Below, piece by piece: positions 34,101-45,498 of a stretch of DNA of 64,000 bases. The DNA lies in contig JAIWZP010000003.1 in assembly GCA_025201375.1 (NCBI GenBank), forward strand, positions 1,054,001 through 1,118,000. Reading direction: 5' to 3'. The position numbers and the translations under genes were made by a program. Under the pieces are notes generated by a model. That model was not told the DNA's origin. It worked only from the letters and a program-made list of their open reading frames with translations, and searched no databases. This DNA comes from Gongronella butleri. Taxonomy: Eukaryota > Mucoromycota > Mucoromycetes > Mucorales > Cunninghamellaceae. Positions within the stretch are counted from its first letter, which is position 1. Every line of letters starts with the position of its first letter.

Positions 34101-37100
34101 CCAACACTGGCGCAATCGACATTACCGAGCTGCTCGCGTGGTCCAACGACGCGTACACGACTGTGCTAAGCCGCGCCGATGCGCAGCTCCTTACCAGCGA
34201 CAAGGACACCGTCACTGAGGACGTCCTTGTCCACGTCTTGCTTGCTATTACGCGCCGCATCCTCAGCAAACAAGGCGATGCCGACAATTCCACCAAAAAC
34301 ACCATTTTGCAACGCTACCACGAGCGCATCCTGGCCTTGCTCGCACTCGACAACAAAGGTAAGATCAATTGGCTTTTATAACGTGGTAGAATCAAAAGAT
34401 ACACGCACTAACATATTTTTATTGCTTTTTTTTTTTACGGCTAGATATGCTCGCCAACAAGGAATTGGCCAAGATCACTCACCTTCGCTTCCTCACGTTG
34501 CTGTACCGCCTGGCGGCGCAATGGGAGACGGACGCGTTGCCGTGTGATGCCGCGATCATGGATATTTTGATGAAATTGCCGCTCAAGCGCATCCCCGAGC
34601 TCGTGCGTTTCCGCACGTGGGGTGACACCACGGCCAACTTTACACGCGCCAAGTGGGAGGCTCTTGAGAGCATTGTCTTGTACAGCGTCAAGGTAAAAAA
34701 AGAAAAAAATGGAAAAATGGAAAGATGGACGCCACTGACGATTTTTCGCCTTTTTTTTAGATTCATGGCACTGGCAAGCAGACATTTGACCCTGAGCACA
34801 TGTTCTCGATGGCGATTGACGAGCTTGAGAGCGCATCGGACGCTGGTGCGGAGACCATCATCGATTGCATGGCGGCACTGCTGCAATTGCCCTGGGAAAA
34901 GCAGGTCAACATGGTGTCCATGGCCGTCGACTATGCAACGACCATCTTGCGCGAGTACATCAACAGCTCCAAGATGTTCCCCTTGCTTATGGGCGGCATC
35001 ATTCGCATGATCATCCAGCCCGCCGTCCTCATGCAAACAGATCTCAATGAGGACGACGGCCCTGTCAAAAAGGTACATGGAAAAAAAAAAAACTAGAAAA
35101 CGTGAAAAAAGAATGAGTGGAGGGGATTGATTGTGTGGCTCACGCCCATGCGCGCGCGTTTTCTAGGTAATGGATACGATTCTCGAGATTGGCGACTGGC
35201 GACCTTTTATTGTACACGACACGGCCAAGCTGCTGCACGCGTTCTGGTCGACACACACGCCCGCGGCGGACGCGTCCATGTTGCAATATACCAAGGAGAT
35301 TGCCAAGCTGCTCGTGTTTGGCCCGCCTCGCGAACGCAGCGACCAGCGCCTCGATGCCGCTCTGTATCGCAAGTTGGCCTCACAAGACACCCTCGAAGAA
35401 TCGGATGGGTATGAAAAAATATGAAAAAAAAAAAAAAAGCGTGACAAGAAAGCGATGCTGATTCTATTTCTTTCTTTCTTTTTAAAATTTGACGCGCCAG
35501 GACGGCAGCCATGGTGCTGAATCAGAATGATTACGTCGTACGCGTGTTGATGACAGATTTGCTGCTTCGTCTGGACCCCGCGAACTCGCAGCAACACGCA
35601 GTGGCCATTGGCGTCCTTGATCAATTGCTTTCTATGAACAGCATCGACAAGGAGGAGTTGTACGACGTCATTTATAATAACACGGCGCGTCATCGCTTTA
35701 AGTTGCGCTCCTGGATCAGCATGCTGCTTCTGCACCGCTCCTTGGACAATGAACAAGCCGGTATCTACATCAAGCGCATCGTCGAAATCCTCGGCAAGGA
35801 AACAAACGTGTCTGTCCGCGCATACATGGAGGTAAAATGGCCAAAAGTACAAGACGCGAACGAGCCCATTCACTTTTTTTTTTTTTTAATTTTTATCGAA
35901 CACAGTGGATGACGGTGCGCCTACTGCTGCGGTATCCCAATCACCTGCCGATTTTGTACGAGCTCTTGGAAAATCCAGGCAACAAGCCGTCGTTTGCAGT
36001 GTCGTTGCTGACCATCACGCTCCCACTGGCCGCATCCATCGACGAATCGGTCGCGGCCGACTATTTCAACAAGGTAAGCTCATTGGAGCAAAGAAGGCGG
36101 GGAAAAAAAGAGGAGAAGTACACGCGATTGACGTGCTTTTTTTTTATATTTTGCGCGCAGATCTTTGTTCTTTTGGTGCCGTGGCTAGTGCCAAATCATT
36201 ACACGGTGCGTCTTTATGCTTACACGTGCTGGACCAAGTCGTGGCGCGTGTGTGAGGAGCGTGGGTTCTCGCACGGTCTCGAATCCAACACAATTGTGCA
36301 CAATCTCAACCGATTCTTGGCCTTGCACTCGGATTACACAAAGATGAAGGACAAGGTCCAAGACCAATACTACCTAAGCCAATTTGACCCGCTGCTCGAC
36401 TACAATTTGGAGTTCATCTTCCGTGAATTCCCTCATACATACAACATTGCCGAAAACGAGCGCATTGGCTCAGTAAGAGAGCCCAAATTTGTCCCCATCT
36501 TGCCCTCTGTCTCACCCATATTTTTTGTTTTAGCGCGCCTTTGTCCGCGTCAATGCGGCGCCGATCCCGGATTGTCCCTTCAGCTTGCCGGAGCGCCAAC
36601 GCCTGTACACGTCGTCTGACCCCATTGAAGAGCTTGTCGACGACCAATCGTTCAATCAGGCCGACAAGGACCGCCTTGACGAATCGTATCAAAAGAAGAT
36701 CACGCCATGGGAGGTCATGCTTCAGACAGACATTGACTTGACCAAGTCTCTTGTCACGGAAAAGGTAAAAAAAAAAAAAAAAGAAATTCTGCCTCTTGAC
36801 GCGCTTTTTTTGCTCACGGACACGCTTTTTCCACTAGAAACGTCGCAACGACATCATTGTCGTGGCCAGCTTGATTGACCGTGTGCCCAATTTGGCTGGC
36901 TTGTGCCGCACGTGTGAGATTTTCAACGCGTCGCTGCTGATTGTCCACACGCTCAAGGTAAAAATAGACCGTGCAGAGTTATTATTGCCGGCAAAATCTC
37001 ACACGTTCTCACACGTTTTTTTTTTAGGTCAAGGACGATCCCTATTTTGCCTCCATCAGCGTGTCTTCCGAGGTATGAAAAAAAAAAATGACGCGAACGC

Positions 37101-37484
37101 GTGGTGTAACCCCGGTCCTCGGTTTTTAAAAAATAGAAATGGATGCCAATGGCCGAGGTCAAGGCTCCCGACCTTGACAAGTTCCTGCTGGAGAAGAAAC
37201 AGGAGGGCTATGTGCTGTGTGGCATGGAGCAGACGACCAACAGCGTGAAGCTTGGTGATTACGACTTCCCCGACAAGTGCGTGCTGCTGCTGGGCAAGGA
37301 AAAGGAAGGCATCCCGGCACACCTCTTGCAACTTTTGGACCAGGCCATCGAGGTGCCTCAATACGGCGTGATCCGGTCACTCAATGTCCACGTCACGGGC
37401 TCCATCTGCCTTTACGAGTATACAAAACAGATCCAGCGACGACAACAGCAAGCCGCCTTTGCGCCACCTGCTCCCCCCTCTTAA
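31127..37484 (+). CDS. TRM3: tRNA (guanosine-18-2'-O)-methyltransferase, SPOUT family, 1675 aa
   Basis: Methylates the ribose of G18 in the D-loop of cytoplasmic tRNAs using S-adenosylmethionine; homologue of yeast Trm3 and human TARBP1. Fifteen exons: 31127-32116, 32408-32596, 32686-33243, 33338-33770, 33858-34358, 34445-34692, 34761-35072, 35167-35408, 35501-35831, 35906-36073, 36161-36472, 36534-36764, 36838-36957, 37028-37072, 37137-37484. The first 1500 residues are helical-repeat-like, as in the family. The SPOUT domain is about 1510-1660: motif 1 [20 protein letters not shown], motif 2 [17 protein letters not shown], motif 3 [19 protein letters not shown], the trefoil-knot AdoMet site. 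An acidic loop ([16 protein letters not shown]) sits in exon 1. The short C-terminal tail is Gln/Pro-rich. Intron 1 (32117-32407) holds a minisatellite. Confidence 0.95.
32165..32385 (+). repeat. 20-bp minisatellite inside TRM3 intron 1
   Basis: About eleven units of a 20-bp motif (consensus GGGACGTACGGAGGACAATT) run head to tail. The inner five or six are nearly identical and the outer ones degenerate. They account for most of an intron that is about three times longer than its neighbours. Confidence 0.92.
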
Positions 37485-37639
37485 TTCATTTCTTTTTTTT
37501 TCTACTGCTATGGCATTTTCTACTGCGCATTCTTCCCTCTTCATTCCAATCGCTCTTTTCTCTGTTTCATTTCTCAATGACATCATGTCTTGGCTTCTCG
37601 GCAACACAAATTGCTTGACTTGCTTGATGCAATGCAAAT

Positions 37640-37645
37640 AATAAA
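37640..37645 (+). terminator. Poly(A) signal of TRM3
   Basis: AATAAA 155 bp after the TRM3 stop, followed about 30 bp later by a 24-nt A-run in the genome. Confidence 0.45.
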
Positions 37646-37854
37646 GCAAGACTTAAACATGAGCCCCAGACGCGTAAAAAAAAAAAAAAAAAAAAAAAAG
37701 ACGGACACCCGTCGGAAGTCCGTCCGTGCAGAAGAATGGAAAACATGACGTCATGGATCGACGCCAAGGAGAAACGCGTGACGCTGACGTACCAGCTTTT
37801 AGGCGCCGCGCTATGCTATATTTGGCATGCGTGCCAAGTCTTTGGCCAAAAAAC

Positions 37855-37862
37855 TATAAAAA
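37855..37862 (+). promoter_or_regulatory. TATA box of the 67-aa gene
   Basis: CTATAAAAAG lies 67 bp before the ATG at 37922, at a usual distance for a core promoter with a short 5' UTR. Confidence 0.55.
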
Positions 37863-37921
37863 GTGACGTTTTGCATGGTTTTTTTTTTCATTCCAACATT
37901 TATCAATTGAACCAATTCATC

Positions 37922-38125
37922 ATGCTAACCACATCGTCATCTTATGCCAAGCGCCGCCACCGCGTGTCCCTCTCAAGCCAGGAAGGAAGCAAGCGTGAAG
38001 AAGTGCACGAGGTCCTGCATGCCATCAAAGAATCCGTCAAATCCACTGTCAAATCCATTGGCGCGCCACGCGACAGCCACCAAGTCAAGCGTCCTCAGGA
38101 TGGCAAGACCAATCCCATGGAATGA
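37922..38125 (+). CDS. Small basic hydrophilic protein, 67 aa
   Basis: A single-exon frame with ATG at 37922 and stop TGA ending at 38125. The frame is open further upstream to 37736, but a TATA box at 37855 makes the internal ATG the likely start. The product is basic and Ser/Lys-rich: SYAKRRHRVSLSS near the start, a central amphipathic stretch (EEVHEVLHAIKESVKSTVKS), then a polar tail. RRHRVS resembles a basophilic kinase site. I do not recognise a family. The overall pattern is like small stress-induced or disordered proteins, which is only an impression. Confidence 0.5.
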   Translation: MLTTSSSYAKRRHRVSLSSQEGSKREEVHEVLHAIKESVKSTVKSIGAPRDSHQVKRPQDGKTNPME

Positions 38126-39088
38126 AATTGACCCGCATCCCCCAATTCCCCTGTTTCACTTTCATAAATCATAAATAGGTCTTTTTTGCATCTTGACTCG
38201 TCTTGTAAATAGTCTAATTAAAATGTTTTTTTTTGCACTACGTTACCGTGGATGTGCCTTTTTTATATTATAGTTATGATAGCTGTGTCGTTCAGCATGA
38301 TATCATAGGGTTATTGTAATTAATTTAGAGAACTATGATAGCAAAATTTGGAGGCGTTTTGGAATAATTACTGCATGATTTGAGCAAAATAACGAAAAGC
38401 TCGAAATTCAGCGATTTGAGGTCCAGTTTATGACAGACATCGCCACGCGACCACACGTCATTAATTGTGCAAGGTTCATTCCTCGGACGCTCGGAGTTGC
38501 GATGTGATCAACCTCTTTACATTAGAGCAAAACTCAATTTTGAGCGAAATTATCATACCAAATGCTTGAAATTCAGAAATTTGAAGTTTGGGTCGTACGG
38601 ACGCGCGCCATCGTCTTTGTTCGTTTCAGCCGACGACGCATGACCGCATGCAAGGACAACAGAGCCTCAGGGAACAGAGGATCGTGTCGTCAGTCATATC
38701 TTCTGTGCCACAAGGAGTTATCTAAGCAAGTACAGTAAATGGATCATTTTATTGTGCACACGCCATCCCAGGGACATTTCATTGTGCACACGTCATGCAT
38801 GGGCACGCTGGTCACACAAAAAAGTGATCAATGGCGCGCATTTCGCTCTTGAAGCATTGTATCAGTCGTATCTGGGCTAAAAAGTGGTGTTTAAGCGAGC
38901 AAAAGGCTCATTTCATCGTGTACACGCCATGCAAGGACCCGCAATTGCCCGCGTCGCTCCTGGTTGCTCAGTCTTTCCATTCGCTTCAAAAACGAGCCTT
39001 TTCGATCATTTATTTTATCATTTTGTCAAGGTCTAGTATAATGTTGAGTACAAGGGAGAAAGGGAAGGCGGTATGCATGTGTGGGGAA
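38126..39088. other. Gene-free, AT-rich, diverged repeats
   Basis: I find no coding potential. A word of the form TCATTnnATnGTGnACACGnCAT occurs three times (near 38743, 38775 and 38908), so part of this is an old degenerate repeat. TATGATA-type words also recur (38270-38340). Confidence 0.5.
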
Positions 39089-39209
39089 CTAGTTGTATTG
39101 CGCATTGATCAGCTTGGCAATCGTCTGCAATTGGATGTTGCTTGTGCCTGAGAACACCGAAAAACGCGGATTGTGAGTGCCATTGAACGTGAGAGGTGAT
39201 TTTTTTGTC

Positions 39210-39243
<34 letters not shown>

Positions 39244-40936
39244 TTCGTAGATAGCGCCGATCTTGGCATCGCGGTAAAACTTCTCCACACCCAGCTCGCG
39301 CGTGAAGCCGACGCCGCCGCACCACTCAATGGCCTTGCTGGCAGCCTTTTCGGCGACCTGGCTGGCGTACAGCTTGGCCATGGCAGCTTCTTTGATAAAG
39401 TTCTTGCCCTCCTCCTTCATGCGTGCGGCATTGTACGTCAACAGACGCGCAGCCTCAATCTCCACGGCGACTAGAAAAAAAATAACAATAGTGTGTCAAA
39501 GGCACGTCGTATCAAAAAAAAATCCTGGGCAAAAATGCTGCTTACTCTGGGCGTATTGGTGCTGCATGCCCTGGAAGTCGGCAATGCGAGTGTTGAATTG
39601 CTTGCGTTCAAACATGTAGGGCAGGGCAATGTCGTAGCAGCCCTGGGCGAGACCGAGCATTTGCGCGGCAATGCCGATGCGGCCCTCGTTCAAAATCTCG
39701 ATGGCGTACTTGTAACCCTTGCCGACCTCGCCAAGCACGTTCTCCTTGGGCACCTTAATATCGTCAAAGTTCAGCACGCACGTCGACGACGCGCGGATAC
39801 CCAGCTAGTTGAGGAAAAATAGGGATATGTGAGCTTCTATTTCGAAAAAACGGTGCTCAATTTTTTACCTTGCTCTCCTTTTTGGCAACCTGGACGCCCA
39901 TTTCCTTTTCAACGACAAAGCAGGTGATGCCCTTGTAGCCCTTGGAAGGATCACTATCAAAGGAGACACGTCAATTGCATAAGAATGCCGTTTTTCGTTT
40001 CTTTTTTTTCTTCGACTTACACGTTGGCAAAGACCAAAAAGAGATCGGCCTCGCCAGAGTTGGTGATCCACATCTTGGAACCATTGAGCAGGTAGTGGTC
40101 GCCCTTGTCCTCGGCACGGGTTTGGAGAGCAAAGGCGTCAGTGCCGGAACCGGCCTCCGACAGACAGAAAGAGCCGACGGTGTCCGTGGCAAGGCGAGGC
40201 AAGTAGCGCTGCTTGACGTCGCTGTTGCCGTACTTGCGCACAAGCGTGCCAACAAGGGTATTCTACAAAAGAAAAGAAAGAAAAAACACGCGTCAAACAC
40301 GCGTTTTTCGGTCGTTTTCACGCGTTTCTTTTTCTTACCTGGACATCGCACATGACACTGACGGACGGATCGACCTTGGCAAGCTCCTCAATGGTGATGA
40401 TGGCCGACGTGAACGAGCAATTGGCACCGTCGTACTCCTCCTCGGTTTCAATGCCCATGAGCTAAAAGTCAAAAAGGAAATAAGCCTTTTTGCCTTTCCA
40501 TGGTGGACGTGTTGCGACTTACACCTTGATCAAACAGACCCTGGATGACGGCCTTGTCCATCACTTCATTGGCATCCATCTCGGCGACCTTGGGCTTGAC
40601 AACCTCTTGCGAGAAGCGAGCCACTATGCAAAAAAAAGTCAACACGATCCAGCTCTGTCGCGTCAATTGTGCTCAAAACACTTACCGGCGTCCTTAAGCA
40701 TCAGCTCCTCCTCGGTGAACGTCTGCAGAGACGCGGGGGCAAGCGAGCGCACGGCGCTGTGAGCAAAGGTTCTGCGATAAAGCAAGAAAAAGTCGAGTGA
40801 GTTTGTCGTGCCTTTTTTCCCACGGCACGCGGGTTATCGTCGGTGCCTGTCAAGGTTGCTTTGAAGAAAAGGACCCTTACCGCTTGGTGAGAGAGCGGGT
40901 GGCCAAGCCAGAGACACGGAAAGCAGAGCGCAACAT
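39089..40936 (-). CDS. ACADSB: Mitochondrial short/branched-chain acyl-CoA dehydrogenase, 412 aa
   Basis: An FAD enzyme that introduces the alpha-beta double bond in short or branched acyl-CoAs (isoleucine/valine breakdown or beta-oxidation). Nine exons: 40881-40936, 40686-40771, 40523-40623, 40339-40461, 40021-40262, 39869-39953, 39546-39804, 39243-39470, 39089-39147. The first 30 or so residues are a basic mitochondrial presequence ([19 protein letters not shown]). Signatures: [14 protein letters not shown] and [16 protein letters not shown] for substrate and flavin contact, and QGMQHQYAQ. The C-terminal motif is [20 protein letters not shown], whose Glu393 is the expected catalytic base. 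The branched-chain assignment rests on overall resemblance to ACADSB; a general short-chain enzyme is possible. Intron 8 has a very long T-run (about 39213-39240). Confidence 0.93.
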
Positions 40937-41305
40937 GATACACAAAGAGACGAGAAGGGTGAAACAAAAAGAAAAAGGAAAAAGAGAAACAAAAAGGGGC
41001 AAAAGATCGATGTAAAAAAAAAAGAGCAAACCCATTGCGCCCCCGCCGATTCCAAAGCTTCACATGCAAACTTTAATTGGTTCGTTCTCGCGGCCCATTG
41101 GCCAAAGCCCGCTTTACCCCGCATTGCACAATAATCAAAAATGCCACAATTGCCGTGTTCCATATGGCCAACTTTTTATGCGCTTCGCTTTCACTGGCCC
41201 TTTGCTTCACTTTTGCTCTTGTTGCCAGGCAATGACAAAGCACAAAGCACACAACAAGAAATCACGGCATCCTTTATATAAAATCGCTTTATTTTTTTTC
41301 TGTCG
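40937..41305. promoter_or_regulatory. ACADSB upstream region
   Basis: 369 bp between the ACADSB ATG (minus) and the stop of the upstream nicastrin gene (minus). It holds the promoter of the former and the 3' UTR of the latter. The first 100 bp are purine-rich. No firm TATA box is at a suitable distance. Confidence 0.4.
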
Positions 41306-44117
41306 TCACTCGGTCTTGAATCGCTTTTTGACAAATCGCTTGCCGGCAAACACAACAGCCACACTGCCTAGTGTCCATAATATCCCAACGACGAGCTCAA
41401 TGTGCTGTTGTTTGCGCGATGACACCAAAAAGATGCGCATCGATGGTTCATCCCACCTATTTTTGAAAAAAAAGACAGCAAGATCAGATTGGCGTCGCAT
41501 CTTTTTTTTTTTTTTTTTTTTGGTGACACGACTGATCCGTCCTTTCCCTAGCGCGTGTGTGTCACCCGAGATGTGACGTGACGAGCAAATTGAGTGACAA
41601 CTTACGTGCTTTCGGTGAATGTGGGCTGCGTTGGGTCGGCAACGACCATTTGGCCGCGTGTCTCGTCGAAATGGAGGCCAGTGCCGTATGCCGGATGATA
41701 GTACGTCATGGACACGGTGCATTGCTGTCGGAAGCAATATTGGCCGCTTGGGCAATCGGCAATACTCTGGCATGGCTTTGGCGGCTGGGTTCCAGCGTGC
41801 CCATTCACAAGGCCGAGGTAGCTGAGCACGAAGCGTGGAATGTCCTGCGGCTGCGGGTTGTTGAATGTGTACACCGAAGAGTAATGGCTAATGCGGCCAA
41901 TGCCTGAGACTGAAAAAGAGACACAAAGATCAGTTTTTTTTTTTTTTTTTTCCACGCGATGCATTGCCCATCCTTCTTTTTTTTTTTTTTTTTTCCTCGC
42001 GTCGCTTACCATTGAAGAATTGCTGCATGTACGCGCACGAGAAATTGGCAGACAGGCAGTCGAGTAATTCACTGATTAGGTTGCAATTGGCGGTGAGATT
42101 GCCCCCACCGGTTGCCGTGCCATTGGGTGCGCCAGCAAACACATTGTCGTACACCGTGCGCGCCGACGCTGTGGCAAGCCCGCAAATCGTCGTTGTCAAG
42201 GCCTGGTTGTTCATCTGGTCGTCAATGTCGCTGTTATAATAGCTGGAAAAAAAAGAAAAAGACGAAAAAATGAGCGTGAGTGCCATTTGCGCGTCTTTCT
42301 TTTTTTTTTTTGTTCAATTTGTACCTGTTCATCTGCTTTTGGTAGCCAGTGACGACAGCGGCCTTTAGCTTTGGGTTCTTTTTGAGAAAAGACATGGCGC
42401 TGCTGGGCGGAAGGCGGCGCTGGACGCCGTCGGTGTAAGCAGGCTGGATCGGCACGTTTGTCTCATTGTTGTGCGACACAAGCTGTTGGACGAGGTCTCC
42501 ACTGACACTAGGGTCATCGACGTGCGCCCACAGGCCAATGTCCTGCACACCCGTGCCAATGGATCCAAATTCAAGCACTGTGTCCAGATTGGCGGCATTG
42601 AGCCGCTTGAAGGCAAGATTTTGCACGCACGGCAACGTGCACGGCGCATCATCGTACTGGCACGCCGATGCACGCGACCCATTTGTGCACACAAAAGGGC
42701 TCGAAATGTCTTGCAAAAATCGCTGCGACCCTGCAAATCCCCATGGTTCCGCTGTAAATGCCGTGAACAGCACATGCTTGTTTGCTTGTGACAATGGTTG
42801 CGGCGACTGGCCAAAAAAAAAAAAAGACGAGATGGTCAAGAGAATTGTTTCATTTTTTTTGGATTTTTATTTTATTTTACCCTGCTGAGCGCGTCTGCGA
42901 CGGCGAGTAGCGTGACGAGGCCCGATAGGCTGGAGCCGACACCGACGGTGAGGTCGCGGAAGAGCGAATTGCTATCCATGGCGGCGGACAGCACGACAAT
43001 GGGCTTTTGGTCGTCGGGTTGGATGTCACTACTAGGTGTCGAGTACACGGACATTCCGCCCACGGGCAAGCACCACCCGCGCCGCAGACACGTCTCCGCA
43101 TTAACGGCCGCCCACATCATCAGATTAAAATCGACCGCCTGTAGCGGATAATTCACGTAATTGCGCTCCTGGTTGTCCTGAACCGCCTAAAAATTAGTAA
43201 AAAAGAAAAAATAAAGAGTGAACGGACGCGTTTTCTCGGACCATTGCTTCGTTTTACCTGCATGATGGTGGTGTACACTTGTGTCGATGGCTGATCAAAG
43301 GGTTCAATGGCAAAAATAGGCAGATTGAAAGATGCTTGCGTGATCTCTGTCGCCTAAAACGAGAGAAACGAATGAATTGAGACGCGTCGCGTCACACACT
43401 CTGCACGCCTTGGAGATTCATCTTTTTCTTTCTTTTTACCTGTTGATTCCACACATATGCATTGGGATCGGACGCGTACAGACCAAAGGCGTGATTGGGA
43501 TTGACAGAGTCGGGCGACCTAAAGCTGGCGCCGCTTGGCACTTGCGACGTGCCCCATTGAACCAGCAAACCAGTGACACGGCCGCTGTTCTCCAATGTCG
43601 CGATGTTGTCTCTATAAAATGCCAATGAATACACAGCCAATGACATCCCAATGCTCTGTTTTCTTACAAGGTGAGGAGACTGTAGGGAAGAATGATCGCA
43701 AACGAGTCGTCCAGCGACGTCTGCAAAAAGGTATCAATGTCGCTTTGGCTATTTACAAGGTACAAGACGCCGCTGCCCGTATGAGGCGCTGGAGGAAAGC
43801 AAAAAAAAAAAAAAAGAAAAAAATGAAGGGAGACATGTCAGTGTGTCCTCGTACCAAGTGCCTCGCACTTTCTTTTTTATCCAATTCATTTTTTACCTTG
43901 GCACCCAAGAGTCGATGTGCTATTCAGCAGCCGTGTGCACGGCCAATTGTAGAGATTCGTGTATATCATAGGGTACACAGTGCTGCCCATATCCTGGCCT
44001 AAGACGAAAACAAGGTGAGATCCAGCCCATCCACACAAAACACCCGAGAAAACACGAACCTGCAACACAAGCGACCCAAATGCCCACAAGCCATACAAGC
44101 AGGCGCATTGGTGTCAT
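41306..44117 (-). CDS. NCSTN: Nicastrin, gamma-secretase subunit, 674 aa
   Basis: Nicastrin is the large glycosylated, substrate-gating subunit of gamma-secretase (presenilin, nicastrin, Aph-1, Pen-2). Ten exons: 44060-44117, 43897-43998, 43668-43788, 43440-43611, 43258-43353, 42881-43186, 42325-42806, 42010-42242, 41606-41909, 41306-41456; phases close. Signal peptide (MTPMRLLVWLVGIWVACVAG). N-terminal lobe: YNWPCTRLLNSTSTLGCQ, HTGSGVLYLV, NHAFGLYASDPNAYVW. Aminopeptidase-like lobe: CLPVGGMSVYSTP, DDQKPIVVLSAAMDSNSLF, SLSGLVTLLAVADAL, and AEPWGFAGS, with Glu305 at the position of the conserved Glu of GETFDYIGS. Many Cys and N-glycosylation sites. The C-terminus has TWDEPSMRIFLVSS, one membrane helix (about 644-664) and a short basic tail, as in animal and plant nicastrin. 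Confidence 0.93.
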
Positions 44118-44590
44118 TGCAAGGGGGGACGACAAGTGGCAAGAAACGGGAAAGAAAGTACAACTGCTCAAACTCCGCCCTTTATGACCCCGAAATGACG
44201 CGCGCGTGCCCCATTTTCGCTGCAATTGAGTGAATTGTCCTTTGGTTTCATCTTTCGTGACGTGATAGCGTGCCCAGCGTATCACAACAAGACCAAAAAA
44301 ACGAGTTTAGAGCTCAAAAAAAATATCAATGCTTGTTTTGCGCGAAAATGTGAGCCGCGGCGCGCTGCAATGCGTAAAAAAAGGATAATCACGCGACGTG
44401 GAACCCTCATTTTGGCCCCATTTAATTGCTTTCGCTCGCGGTGAGTTTGTGTATGCGTTAAATCACAGCACTATTTTATACTTTTTTCCAATTTGACGCT
44501 TTAAAATGCTTTTTATCATAAAATGTGTTTTCCGCAGTATAGATTTCAATTGTAACACGCTGCATGGCACTTTTATTGACATCGTATACA
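44118..44590. other. Nicastrin upstream and gene-free AT-rich sequence
   Basis: Contains the promoter of nicastrin (minus strand, immediately after 44117). Further out it is AT-rich sequence with no coding potential, up to the first LINE target-site copy. Confidence 0.5.
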
Positions 44591-45095
44591 TGCTGCAGGG
44601 ATACTTTTTTTTTTTTTTGTATAATGATTAACTTTTTAATAGGCAACCGTTAATCATTCTGGAAAAACATAACAGATCAACTCAGGGAGAAGGGGTCGGG
44701 TGGGGGTAAGTGGCATTGGGATGGGGGATGGAGGTACAAGGAGAAAAGGAAGAAAAGAAAGGAGGAAAGAAAAAAAAAAAAACCAAGTGACTGGGGGGGG
44801 CAGATGTGATCAGCTTCTTTTGCGTGAGGCGTCGATGGCTGGGCCAACTTGTTCGAAGTGATGTTTCCAGGCGGCAAGGATGGAGGCATTGAAGAGGGGG
44901 AGGAGATTGGCCGGGCACCGAGAGGGTCGACGGAGCCAAAACTTGATATCGGAATCGAGGAGCTGTACCTTGTGGTCCACTTGTTGCTGGGCCCAGATCG
45001 CGTGTTTTGGTGGGCATGCAAAGATGAAATGGATGTCATTTTCGATGGTGCTGTGGCAAAATTGACACATGGGCGTCTGGTGCTGCAGGGATACT
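44591..45095 (-). mobile_element. 5'-truncated LINE (non-LTR) insertion, minus strand, with target-site duplication
   Basis: Two identical 14-15 bp copies of TGCTGCAGGGATACT (44591-44605 and 45081-45095) flank a 475-bp body. On the minus strand the body begins inside the end of a reverse-transcriptase ORF: MCQFCHSTIENDIHFIFACP has the CxxC...H...C pattern of the RT-associated zinc-binding domain. It continues through ILAAWKHHFEQ to a TGA at 44810-44812, then a 3' UTR, then a 14-nt A tail (T-run at 44605-44618 on the plus strand). This is the structure expected of target-primed reverse transcription with 5' truncation. Confidence 0.92.
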
Positions 45096-45498
45096 GTACA
45101 AAAATATTGAAGATTAACTAAGATGGTTGTCGAGAAAATGGCAATTTCCTTCATCTTTATAAGCTTTCGGCCGTTTATCAATTATTTCGATGCACCAGTG
45201 CCATTCAGTGAGGTTTGGCGCTTTGATTCGACTCTTCAGCCTGTTCGCGTTCGAATGAGCCCACCCTGAGGAGGATCGAGCCACTGGATGGCGCGCAATG
45301 GCAATTTTCGAAAATGGCGATTTTGCCAAGGGGTACAGTCGCAAATCTGAAAGATGCGAAATTTAGGTACCTAGATCGCCACGTCATTCAACCACATGGT
45401 AGGCGACTCTTGTTCACCGATAAAAAGGTAATAAAATCCTGGGGTCCATCAACTGGGTGTCGCGTAAAACGCGAAAAGCGGCGATTTCTCATCCAAAG
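45096..45498 (+). repeat. Repeat family B, copy 2, left part
   Basis: CCACTGGATGGCGCGCAATG near 45284 and the following 200 bp match 13015-13200. This copy is interrupted by the plus-strand LINE at 45499-46024 and resumes after it. Confidence 0.65.

Noticed and set aside
37736..37921. Longer N-terminus for the 67-aa gene
   Set aside because: A TATA box at 37855 lies inside it; the added residues have no conserved feature.
41306..44117. Minus-strand exons read first as a GPI-transamidase or plain M28 aminopeptidase
   Set aside because: No zinc-ligand set is visible and the nicastrin-specific N-lobe (CTRLLNSTSTLGCQ) and C-terminal motif (DEPSMRIFLVSS plus membrane helix) are present.
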